Source: Pseudomonadota bacterium
Lineage (GTDB): Bacteria; Pseudomonadota; Alphaproteobacteria; Rhizobiales; Xanthobacteraceae
Direction: 5' to 3'
Length of the DNA stretch: 5,157 nucleotides
NCBI GenBank assembly: GCA_023433965.1
Contig: JAEYTQ010000401.1
Location: forward strand, 1 to 5,157
Shown: piece by piece, positions 1-4,884 of the stretch
How the letters are laid out: every line of letters starts with the position of its first letter
How positions within the stretch are numbered: the first letter of the stretch is position 1
Notes under the pieces: generated by a model
What the model saw: only the letters and a program-made list of their open reading frames with translations
Database searches by the model: none
What the model was told of the DNA's origin: nothing
Translations under genes and position numbers: made by a program

Positions 1-255
1 CTGTTCCTGATCGGCTACACTGCACTGGTCGGCTGGCTCGCCTCGCGGGCCGCGGTCGCGAAATCGCTCGTCCTGCTGGTCATAGTCGGCAACGCGGCCT
101 GGACCGTCGGCAGCATCACGCTGCTGCTCTCCGGCGCGGTGTCGCCGAACCTTCCCGGCGAGCTCATGGTCGTCGTGCAAGCCATCGCCACCGGCGTGTT
201 CGCCGAGCTGCAATATGTGGGATTGAAGAAGAGCGGGCGTGTAGCGACGGCGTGA
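1..255 (+). CDS. Multi-pass membrane protein of unknown function, C-terminal part
   Basis: The reading frame is open from the first base and ends at TGA 253-255, so the start lies outside the window and 84 residues are visible. They form three hydrophobic stretches, roughly residues 1-15, 22-44 and 54-75. A short basic tail (KKSGR) follows the last one, which suggests a cytoplasmic C-terminus by the positive-inside rule. No catalytic motif can be seen. The pattern, including a conserved-looking LVIVGNAAW stretch in the middle segment and FAELQY near the end, reminds me of small four-helix membrane proteins often called hypothetical in Rhizobiales; that is memory, not a search result. Codon use has the G/C third-position bias of the other genes here, so it is very probably a real gene. 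It converges on the SET-domain gene, with a hairpin between the two. Confidence 0.75.
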   Translation: MFLIGYTALVGWLASRAAVAKSLVLLVIVGNAAWTVGSITLLLSGAVSPNLPGELMVVVQAIATGVFAELQYVGLKKSGRVATA

Positions 256-265
256 AGGCCGCTGT

Positions 266-292
266 TGTCCCGGACGCGCCGCGTCCGGGGCA
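266..292. terminator. GC-rich hairpin between convergent genes, probable bidirectional terminator or dispersed palindrome
   Basis: CCCGGACGC at 269-277 pairs perfectly with GCGTCCGGG at 281-289 around a 3-nt loop. The stem extends outward through a T-G wobble, a G-C and a T-A pair to 12 bp (266-292). It occupies most of the 47-bp gap between two convergent genes, where a shared terminator is expected. No T-run follows on either strand, so it is not a canonical intrinsic terminator. Palindromes with a CCCGGACGCG core are common between genes in Bradyrhizobium, so it may be a member of a dispersed repeat family that also acts as a transcript end. Confidence 0.55.
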
Positions 293-302
293 CGAGTGGG
301 GG

Positions 303-875
303 CTAGGCCCGCGCGCGACCGTTGGCCTTGCCGACGGCGTGCCCGTTGAGCTTCTTCTTTTTGGCGGCCTTGGCCGTCGAACTCTCGGTGCCCGCCTTCT
401 GCGCCTTGCGCTCGGCCCGCGCCTGCACTTTGGCGCGTTCGGCCCTCGCCTCGGCACGGAGCTTCTTGCGCTTCTTCTCGCAGGACTCACACTTGCAGCC
501 GATCGGCTTCAGATAGGCTTTGAAATAGTCGGTGCCGTAATCGTAGTTGATCTCGTCACCCGGCTCGATGTTCTTGATGGCGCGGATATAGACCTTGCGC
601 TCGCGCGGACGGACGTCGGATTCGGCGTTCGGCCGGCAGGAATGGTTGATGTAGCGGGCGAGGTTCTTGCGCACCGAACCGTCGATGGTCCAACGCCCGT
701 TGAGCTCGAACAGATATTTGTTCTCGATCTCGTCCTGCTCGGGAATCCTGGAATCCAGGATCGGCCCGAAATAGCGGATGATCCGGGTCCCCTTCTTGAT
801 CGGCTTGGTGGCGAAGAGGCCGAGCCCGGTCTTGGAGCGGCCGACGCGATAGGGCTTGTTTGAGATGGCTGACAT
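303..875 (-). CDS. SET-domain protein lysine methyltransferase with post-SET cysteines and basic tail
   Basis: The 190-residue product is a compact SET domain, a family that transfers methyl from S-adenosylmethionine to lysine side chains. Visible motifs are a G-x-G-like segment (KTGLGLFA, residues 15-22), the AdoMet-binding NHSC motif in RYINHSCRPN (74-83), the catalytic-core motif GDEINYDYG (106-114), and a post-SET C-x-C-x2-C zinc cluster at C127, C129 and C132, which would need a fourth cysteine such as C80. Residues 133-190 form a Lys/Ala/Arg-rich, probably disordered tail like that of histone H1, which could bind DNA or anionic partners. I chose ATG 875 over the in-frame TTG at 917: the SET similarity begins just after it, and a promoter candidate would place the transcript start only a few bases before 917. 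Neither start has a clear Shine-Dalgarno sequence. The family and probable activity are well supported; the substrate is unknown. The gene is divergent from the secreted-protein gene and convergent with the membrane-protein gene. Confidence 0.88.
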   Translation of the reverse strand: MSAISNKPYRVGRSKTGLGLFATKPIKKGTRIIRYFGPILDSRIPEQDEIENKYLFELNGRWTIDGSVRKNLARYINHSCRPNAESDVRPRERKVYIRAIKNIEPGDEINYDYGTDYFKAYLKPIGCKCESCEKKRKKLRAEARAERAKVQARAERKAQKAGTESSTAKAAKKKKLNGHAVGKANGRARA

Positions 876-929
876 GATCGAGAGAATGAGGACGCGAACG
901 AAGCTGGATGAGCTCAAAGCGAAGCCGCT

Positions 930-958
930 GTTCTAGAACGATTCCGCGTCGCTGTCAG
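930..958 (-). promoter_or_regulatory. Candidate sigma-70-type promoter of the SET gene with a 10-bp palindrome over the -10
   Basis: Read on the minus strand, CTGACA (958-953) and TAGAAC (935-930) are separated by exactly 17 bp. They match TTGACA and TATAAT at 5/6 and 4/6 positions. Transcription would begin around 923, giving a leader of about 48 nt to ATG 875. The -10 box is half of a perfect palindrome, GTTCTAGAAC at 930-939, which could be a protein-binding site. The prediction comes from the sequence alone. Confidence 0.4.
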
Positions 959-975
959 GTATATCCAGCATCCAT

Positions 976-1006
976 TTGAACCTTGCCCACAATCAAGGCG
1001 TCTTAT
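976..1006 (+). promoter_or_regulatory. Weak promoter candidate for the secreted-protein gene
   Basis: TTGAAC (976-981, 5/6 match to a -35 box) and TCTTAT (1001-1006, 4/6 match to a -10 box) lie 19 bp apart, longer than ideal. A start around 1013 would leave a short leader before ATG 1039. The spacer contains the inverted repeat CCTTG (981-985) / CAAGG (994-998). It is the best candidate in the divergent 876-1038 gap on this strand, but the support is thin. Confidence 0.2.
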
Positions 1007-1038
1007 GGGACGAAGTTCCCACTCTATCGAAGCCTCCC

Positions 1039-1644
1039 ATGGACCGTATCACGACGATAGGCTTGGCTGTCCTGATGACCTGCCTCGGCCTGAACAGCGC
1101 CCACGCCCAATCCGTGGGCAGCAGCTACAGCCCGACGGCGCCGAAGGACTGCCGTCAGATCGGCAAGCCCAGCGACCTCGACGGCAGCACCACGCGGGTC
1201 TGCCCGGGCAAGGGCGGGCTCGTGGTGCTGATCGCCGAGGATGATCTGCGCGAAGTCGTCTCCGTCGGTCGCAATCGCAAGCAGGCGGCCGAGGAACCGG
1301 CCGCCAACGTCTGGTTCGCGCCGTTCAATTCAGCGGAGACCACCGTCGAATGGCGCGCGGCCGGTGCAAAGCCGTTTGCGATCATCCAGCGCTGGCATAT
1401 CGCCGACAACAGCGATCCCGATAAGCAGGGGCGGCCGAACACCAAGGCCATGCTGGTCGTGACCCGGCTTCCCCCAGGCCCGGTCTGCCACGTCGCCTAC
1501 GTCGATGCCGTCACCAATCCCACCGCCAATGAGCTCGCCCGCAAGGCCGCCGACGATCGCGCCCGCGACTTCACTTGCGGCAAGGACCAGGTGAAGATCA
1601 TCGGCGCGCCCGGCCGCGCGGTCGAGCTGGCGACGATGCGCTAG
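1039..1644 (+). CDS. Secreted (periplasmic) protein of unknown function with four cysteines
   Basis: From ATG 1039 the product is 201 residues. It starts with a typical Sec signal peptide: basic N-terminus (MDR), hydrophobic core at residues 7-18, and an AHA cleavage site giving a mature protein that begins QSVG at residue 24. An in-frame TTG at 976 would add 21 residues before the signal peptide and is unlikely. GAAG at 1029-1032 is a modest ribosome binding site 6 nt from the ATG. The mature part is about 178 residues and holds four cysteines (C38, C55, C150, C180), so two disulfides are possible in the periplasm. A cysteine in the signal core (C15) does not form a good lipobox. No enzymatic motif is visible and I do not recognise a named family. 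The gene is divergent from the SET gene, and its last 47 bp overlap the end of the gene on the opposite strand. Confidence 0.8.
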   Translation: MDRITTIGLAVLMTCLGLNSAHAQSVGSSYSPTAPKDCRQIGKPSDLDGSTTRVCPGKGGLVVLIAEDDLREVVSVGRNRKQAAEEPAANVWFAPFNSAETTVEWRAAGAKPFAIIQRWHIADNSDPDKQGRPNTKAMLVVTRLPPGPVCHVAYVDAVTNPTANELARKAADDRARDFTCGKDQVKIIGAPGRAVELATMR

Positions 1645-2266
1645 CCCCGCTCTTGGCGCGCCGATAGCGCGCCAGCAGCCGCTCGCCCTTGGCGGCGATA
1701 CGACGCGCCGCCGCCACCGTTTTCGGAACCGGCTCGCCCCAGGCACGCGCCGACAATGCATGGCGGGTCGGCTGCCCATTGGCATCGACTAGCGGCGGCA
1801 GTTTGGCGCGGCCATAGAAGCGCACGGCCCAGCTGCCTTTCCGCCGCATCTCCTGCGGCGTCATCTCCGACTGTTTCTTGGTGACTCCGGGCCGCAGATG
1901 GGCGCCCTGCTTACGCGCGAAGGCCTTTCGGCCCGACGCGGTCAAGCCGCCACGCGGATCCTTTTCACGCGCAGATGCGGCGCGCTTTCGGGATTTGACC
2001 TTCTTCGCGGTCCGCTTGCGGGTCTTCTTCGTGGATGTCTTCGACTTTGAATTTGGCGTCTTCGCCTTCGACTTCGAACTCTTCTTGGCGGTCTTCTTCT
2101 TCGTTGCCATGCGCATGTTGTCCACGAGATTGGGATAGCGGCGTCCGGCGCGGCCGGCGCGCGCCTTCGCCGCCGATTTCTGCGCGGGACTGAGATGCTT
2201 GGGGCCCTTGCCAGCCCGTTTGCGGGGATACGATCGTTTCCAGGGCGCGCGTGCTGTCTTTGCCAT
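1598..2266 (-). CDS. Highly basic DUF6321-like protein with a histone-H1-like linker
   Basis: The 222-residue product has three parts. Residues 1-52 contain HLSPAQKSAAKARAGRAGR then YPNLVDNMR, a short basic motif I have seen in small Rhizobiales proteins. Residues 53-100 are almost entirely Lys, Arg, Ser, Thr and Ala, like histone H1 tails or AlgP-type proteins. Residues 101-205 form the conserved domain: DPRGGLTASGRKAFARKQG (103-121), MTPQEMRRKGSWAVRFYGR (135-153), and WGEPVPKTVAAARRIAAKG (176-194). I assign this to DUF6321 from memory; its function is unknown. Overall charge suggests binding to nucleic acid, which is inference. ATG 2266 is preferred over the internal ATG at 2110 because the N-terminal motif looks conserved and nothing like a ribosome binding site precedes 2110. 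TGA 1600-1598 lies inside the oppositely oriented secreted-protein gene. The TetR gene ends 46 bp upstream on the same strand, so co-transcription is possible. Confidence 0.82.
   Translation of the reverse strand: MAKTARAPWKRSYPRKRAGKGPKHLSPAQKSAAKARAGRAGRRYPNLVDNMRMATKKKTAKKSSKSKAKTPNSKSKTSTKKTRKRTAKKVKSRKRAASAREKDPRGGLTASGRKAFARKQGAHLRPGVTKKQSEMTPQEMRRKGSWAVRFYGRAKLPPLVDANGQPTRHALSARAWGEPVPKTVAAARRIAAKGERLLARYRRAKSGASASSPARPRGRARR
1973..2110 (-). repeat. Low-complexity Lys/Ser/Thr-coding tract
   Basis: This segment encodes residues 53-98 of the DUF6321-like protein. It consists of runs of AAG/AAA lysine codons mixed with Ser, Thr and Arg codons, seen on the plus strand as repeated CTTC/TTCGACTT-like words. 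Short imperfect repeats such as KSKAKTPNSKSKTSTKK suggest expansion by slippage. It is a disordered linker inside a gene, not a separate element, and its length probably varies between strains. Confidence 0.6.
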
Positions 2267-2312
2267 GCGGCTTCAACGCCTCATCACCGCAAGGGTTGCG
2301 TCGCCCCGCCGA

Positions 2313-3044
2313 TCAGGGGCTAGGCAGCTTCGGCGCCACGGGTGCCGTCAGCATCGCTTCTAGAAGCCGCTCCGCCGTCGTCCCCTCGGGCAAGCGCGCG
2401 AGAATGTCCTCGAGCCGACCATCGAGCAGTAGCATGGTGAAGCCGTGCACCATGGCCCAGGCGCGCGCGATCGCGGCGCCCTGGTTCAGGGTCAGCGCGT
2501 CCTCGCTGATCTGCTCCTGCCGGATCATGCCGATCGCATTCGCCAGGCCAGCGAAAGAGGCTTCGGACGCCTCATGCAGCGACGGCCGGGAATAGTCCAG
2601 GCGCTCGGTGCGGAACATGATGCCGTACATGCCGGGGTGAGCCTGCGCATAGGCGACATAGGCTTTCGGCCGTGCCAATGCCTGTTCGAGCGGCGTCGTG
2701 GCGGCGTCGCAGGCCGATGCCATCGCGGCGTTGAACTGGCGGAAACCGACGGCGGCGAGTTCGCTGAGCAGCCCGGTGAGATCGCCAAAATGATGGGTGG
2801 GCGCTGCGTGCGAGACGCCCGCCTCGCGCGCGACCGCCCGCAAGGTCAGGCCGGCAAGCCCATCACGCTCCAGCACACGCTCGGCGGCCTGGAGCAGCGC
2901 TTCGCGCAAGGCGCCGTGATGATAGGGGGTCTCGGTCTTCGCGCCCGCCGTGCGGCGCGCCGGTCGCGATGCAGCGATCGATGTCGCGCTTCGGTGGGTG
3001 CGCGAGCTTCGCGCGGTTTCGCCCTTGGTGTGGATCTTGGCCAT
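2313..3044 (-). CDS. TetR/AcrR-family transcriptional repressor with WHG-type C-terminal domain
   Basis: The 243-residue protein has a TetR-type DNA-binding domain at about residues 41-100. It includes ALREALLQAAERVLERDG (45-62), LTLRAVAREAGVSHAAPTHHF (66-86, the helix-turn-helix) and a following helix. The ligand-binding part carries AYAQAHPGMYGIMF (131-144) and AWAMVHGF (195-202), matching the WHG domain of this family. The first 40 residues are an unusual Arg/Ser/Thr/Lys-rich extension. ATG 3044 is the only good start in frame; a well-formed promoter sits directly upstream and leaves almost no leader, so no ribosome binding site is expected. The gene is divergent from the carotenoid oxygenase gene, with two matching operators between them, so it very probably represses itself and the oxygenase. 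The inducer is unknown, perhaps an apocarotenoid or aromatic aldehyde. The frame stays open upstream of 3044 on the antisense strand of the oxygenase gene, but that part is not coding. Confidence 0.93.
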   Translation of the reverse strand: MAKIHTKGETARSSRTHRSATSIAASRPARRTAGAKTETPYHHGALREALLQAAERVLERDGLAGLTLRAVAREAGVSHAAPTHHFGDLTGLLSELAAVGFRQFNAAMASACDAATTPLEQALARPKAYVAYAQAHPGMYGIMFRTERLDYSRPSLHEASEASFAGLANAIGMIRQEQISEDALTLNQGAAIARAWAMVHGFTMLLLDGRLEDILARLPEGTTAERLLEAMLTAPVAPKLPSP

Positions 3045-3050
3045 TTGCAA

Positions 3051-3079
3051 GCTATATGACGCAATATTGACAGTGTAAA
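3051..3079 (-). promoter_or_regulatory. Promoter of the TetR gene, probably giving a leaderless mRNA
   Basis: On the minus strand TTTACA (3079-3074, 5/6 match to a -35 box) and TATAGC (3056-3051, 4/6 match to a -10 box) are separated by exactly 17 bp. Only six bases (TTGCAA) lie between the -10 box and ATG 3044, so transcription should start at or very near the start codon. The absence of a Shine-Dalgarno sequence before 3044 fits. The -35 box lies inside operator O1 (3064-3082), as expected for autorepression. Confidence 0.6.
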
Positions 3080-3082
3080 GAT
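3064..3082. promoter_or_regulatory. Operator O1 for the TetR regulator (imperfect copy)
   Basis: ATATTGACAGTGTAAAGAT matches the perfect palindrome at 3117-3135 at 15 of 19 positions. The right half-site GTAAAGAT is identical and the left half is degenerate. It covers the -35 box and part of the spacer of the repressor's promoter and lies just upstream of the oxygenase promoter candidate. Binding of the adjacent TetR protein is inferred from position and symmetry. Confidence 0.6.
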
Positions 3083-3087
3083 TTCGC

Positions 3088-3116
3088 TTGACCGGCGCGA
3101 CGATTGGCGGTACTAA
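3088..3116 (+). promoter_or_regulatory. Candidate promoter of the carotenoid oxygenase gene
   Basis: TTGACC (3088-3093, 5/6 match to a -35 box) is followed after 17 bp by TACTAA (3111-3116), a poor -10 box in an AT-rich stretch, TACTAAATCTTTA. Transcription would begin about 3123, inside operator O2, so a repressor bound there would block initiation. The weak -10 box makes the exact position uncertain. Confidence 0.4.
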
Positions 3117-3135
3117 ATCTTTACGATGTAAAGAT
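3117..3135. promoter_or_regulatory. Operator O2 for the TetR regulator (perfect palindrome)
   Basis: ATCTTTACGATGTAAAGAT is a perfect inverted repeat of 8-bp half-sites around a 3-bp centre. Its size and symmetry are usual for TetR-family dimers. It ends directly before the Shine-Dalgarno sequence of the oxygenase gene and overlaps the predicted transcription start. A second, imperfect copy lies 53 bp away centre to centre. Confidence 0.75.
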
Positions 3136-3142
3136 AGGGAGG
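3136..3142 (+). promoter_or_regulatory. Strong ribosome binding site that sets the GTG start of the oxygenase
   Basis: AGGGAGG is a near-perfect Shine-Dalgarno sequence 7 nt before GTG 3150. An ATG at 3145-3147 is nearer but is in another frame and too close to the site, so the GTG is the real start. Confidence 0.8.
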
Positions 3143-3149
3143 ATATGCC

Positions 3150-4547
3150 GTGCAGCACGAGGCCCTCACCGAGCGCCGCAACAATCTCGGCTCCATCCCC
3201 TTCGAGGCGGATGCGCCTTTTCTCAAGATCATCGGCGAATTGCCGCGCGAGCTGAATGGCACGCTCTATCGCAACGGACCCAATCCGCAGTTCGATTCTC
3301 CCGGCGCGCACTGGTTCGTCGGAGACGGCATGCTGCACGCCTTTCATCTCGAGAATGGCCGCGCCAGCTACCGCAACCGCTGGGTCCGCACGCCGAAATG
3401 GCTCGCCGAGCACGACGCCGGCCGTGCGCTGTTCGGCGGTTTCGGCCGCAAGCTGCCGGATGCTCCGAAAGATCTCACCGACGGCGGAGTCGCCAATACC
3501 AACATCATCTTCCATGCCGGCAAGCTGCTCGCGCTGGAGGAAGCGCACCTGCCGACTGAGATCGAGCCGGGCACGCTGGCGACGCGCGGCTATCACAACT
3601 ACCAGGGCCGCGTGGCCGGCAGTTTCACCGCTCATCCGAAGATCGACCCTGCCACCGGCGAGCTCGTATTCTTCGGCTACAATGCCGCCGGACCGCTCAC
3701 CCCCGCCCTCTCCTACGGATCGATCGATGTGACAGGCAAGGCGACGCGCTTCGAGCGCTTCGAGGCGCCCTATGCCAGCATGGTGCACGACTTCATCGTC
3801 ACCGCGAACCATGTGCTGTTTCCGATCCCGCCCACCACCGGCAGCATGGAGCGCGCGATGAAGGGACGGCCGCCCTATGCCTGGGAGCCGGACAAGGGCG
3901 CCTATGTCGGCGTGATGAAGCGCAGCGGCACCGCAAAGGACATCGTCTGGTTCCGCGCCGAGGCCTGCTACGTCTTTCACGTCATGAACGCGTGGGAGGA
4001 CGATCACCGCATCGTCGCCGACGTCATGCAGTTCGAAGAGGCGCCGTTGTTTCCGCATCCGGATGGCCGGCCGACCGATCCGGAAAAGTCGCGCGCCCGC
4101 CTCTGCCGCTGGACCTTCGATCTCTCCGGCAATACCGACCGCTTCCAGCAGACTTATCTCGACGATCTCACCGGCGAATTCCCGCGCATCGACGACCGTC
4201 GCGCCGGGCTGAAGAGCCGTCACGGCTGGTACGCCTGCGCCAATCCTAGGCTGCCGATGTTCGGCGCGCTCTCCGGCATCGTTCATGTCGACGGCGACGG
4301 CAGACGGCTCGGCCAATATCTGCTGCCGGCCGGCGACACCATTTCCGAGCCCGTGTTCGTCGAGCGTTCGAAGGATGCAGCCGAAGGCGATGGCTGGCTG
4401 CTCGCGGTGGTCTGGCGCGCGCGGGAGAATCGCAGCGACCTCGCGGTGTTCAATGCCACCAACATCGAGGATGGGCCCGCCGCATTGGTGCAGCTCGGGC
4501 ACCGCGTGCCCGACGGATTCCACGGCAATTGGGTCGGGGCGGCGTAG
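3150..4547 (+). CDS. Carotenoid cleavage oxygenase (RPE65 / lignostilbene dioxygenase superfamily)
   Basis: The 465-residue cytoplasmic enzyme belongs to the non-heme iron(II) dioxygenases that cut a C=C double bond with O2 to give two carbonyl products. The length is normal for bacterial members. The N-terminal signature LYRNGPNP (39-46) and GDGMLHAFHLENG (58-70) are present. The four iron-ligand histidines are visible: H162 (FTAHPKID), H213 (SMVHDF), H277 (YVFHVMNAW) and H458 (GFHGNW). The second-sphere glutamates are probably E131, E343 (GEFPRID) and E400 (ISEPVF). The residue before E131 is Glu (E130). By my recollection of the NOV1 structure, stilbene-cleaving members have a phenol-binding lysine there, so an apocarotenoid or another alkene seems more likely than a hydroxystilbene; this is inference. 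There is no signal peptide. The gene is divergent from a TetR repressor, has an operator overlapping its predicted transcription start, and has a very strong ribosome binding site. Family assignment is secure; substrate is not. Confidence 0.95.
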   Translation: MQHEALTERRNNLGSIPFEADAPFLKIIGELPRELNGTLYRNGPNPQFDSPGAHWFVGDGMLHAFHLENGRASYRNRWVRTPKWLAEHDAGRALFGGFGRKLPDAPKDLTDGGVANTNIIFHAGKLLALEEAHLPTEIEPGTLATRGYHNYQGRVAGSFTAHPKIDPATGELVFFGYNAAGPLTPALSYGSIDVTGKATRFERFEAPYASMVHDFIVTANHVLFPIPPTTGSMERAMKGRPPYAWEPDKGAYVGVMKRSGTAKDIVWFRAEACYVFHVMNAWEDDHRIVADVMQFEEAPLFPHPDGRPTDPEKSRARLCRWTFDLSGNTDRFQQTYLDDLTGEFPRIDDRRAGLKSRHGWYACANPRLPMFGALSGIVHVDGDGRRLGQYLLPAGDTISEPVFVERSKDAAEGDGWLLAVVWRARENRSDLAVFNATNIEDGPAALVQLGHRVPDGFHGNWVGAA

Positions 4548-4548
4548 C

Positions 4549-4574
4549 CCTCGTCGATGCGGGGCGCGACGAGG
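4549..4574 (+). terminator. Stem-loop after the oxygenase stop codon, possible terminator
   Basis: CCTCGTCG (4549-4556) pairs perfectly with CGACGAGG (4567-4574), an 8-bp stem with a 10-nt loop starting two bases after the TAG. No T-run follows, so it may protect the 3' end or attenuate transcription and not fully terminate it. The next gene starts 46 bp further on. Confidence 0.4.
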
Positions 4575-4620
4575 TCGCGAGCCGGAATCCCCGTGGATAT
4601 CGCGTCGTCAAAGAGGCCCG

Positions 4621-4884
4621 ATGCACATGCTCTCGATCACCGCGGACTCCGTCGCTGTCCTCGCCCTGGCCGGCGCCGCACTTGCATTCCTGGCGATACG
4701 GCTGCGCCGGCGAAGCCTCACGTTCTTTGAAGGCGGCATCCTGCTCGCGGCCGGCCTTCTACTCGCCGCCACACTCCCGATGATGTCGCGCCTGTTCTGG
4801 ACAGGGCTGGTCGACGAGATGGCCGGCCAGCTCGTTGCAGCACTTCATTTTCTTGAGGTCGTTTACGTCGTCTTGACATTGTAA
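4621..4884 (+). CDS. Small membrane protein of unknown function
   Basis: The 87-residue product has three hydrophobic segments, about residues 8-27, 34-54 and 67-86, with a basic loop RLRRR (27-31) after the first that should face the cytoplasm. It ends within the last membrane segment. AAGAGG at 4611-4616 can serve as ribosome binding site either for ATG 4621 (4 nt away) or, with less tight spacing, for ATG 4627 (10 nt away), which would shorten the protein by two residues. Third codon positions are mostly G or C, supporting a real gene. I recognise no family. It lies 73 bp after the oxygenase on the same strand, with a stem-loop between, so read-through from the oxygenase promoter is possible but not shown. 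The frame is open upstream to 4285 inside the oxygenase gene, but that part is a shadow. Confidence 0.6.
   Translation: MHMLSITADSVAVLALAGAALAFLAIRLRRRSLTFFEGGILLAAGLLLAATLPMMSRLFWTGLVDEMAGQLVAALHFLEVVYVVLTL

Noticed and set aside
252..863. 203-codon plus-strand open frame opposite the SET gene
   Set aside because: The minus-strand frame carries the complete SET motifs; the plus-strand product is low-complexity Leu/Gly/Asp-rich sequence, a shadow.
303..917. TTG 917 as start of the SET protein
   Set aside because: It adds 14 residues before the SET similarity begins, has no ribosome binding site and would lie almost at the predicted transcription start. It cannot be fully excluded because ATG 875 also lacks a clear site.
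3045..4523. Very long open frame on the minus strand, antisense to the oxygenase gene and in frame with the TetR gene
   Set aside because: It is the complement of a clear oxygenase gene with all catalytic residues. The encoded sequence is Ala/Arg/Gly-rich with no domain pattern, and the TetR homology starts only after 3044. GC-rich genes often leave such antisense frames open.
4285..4620. Longer upstream start for the small membrane protein inside the oxygenase gene
   Set aside because: The added part is Arg/Ser/Pro-rich shadow sequence of the oxygenase gene, while ATG 4621 has a ribosome binding site and is followed at once by the hydrophobic segments.
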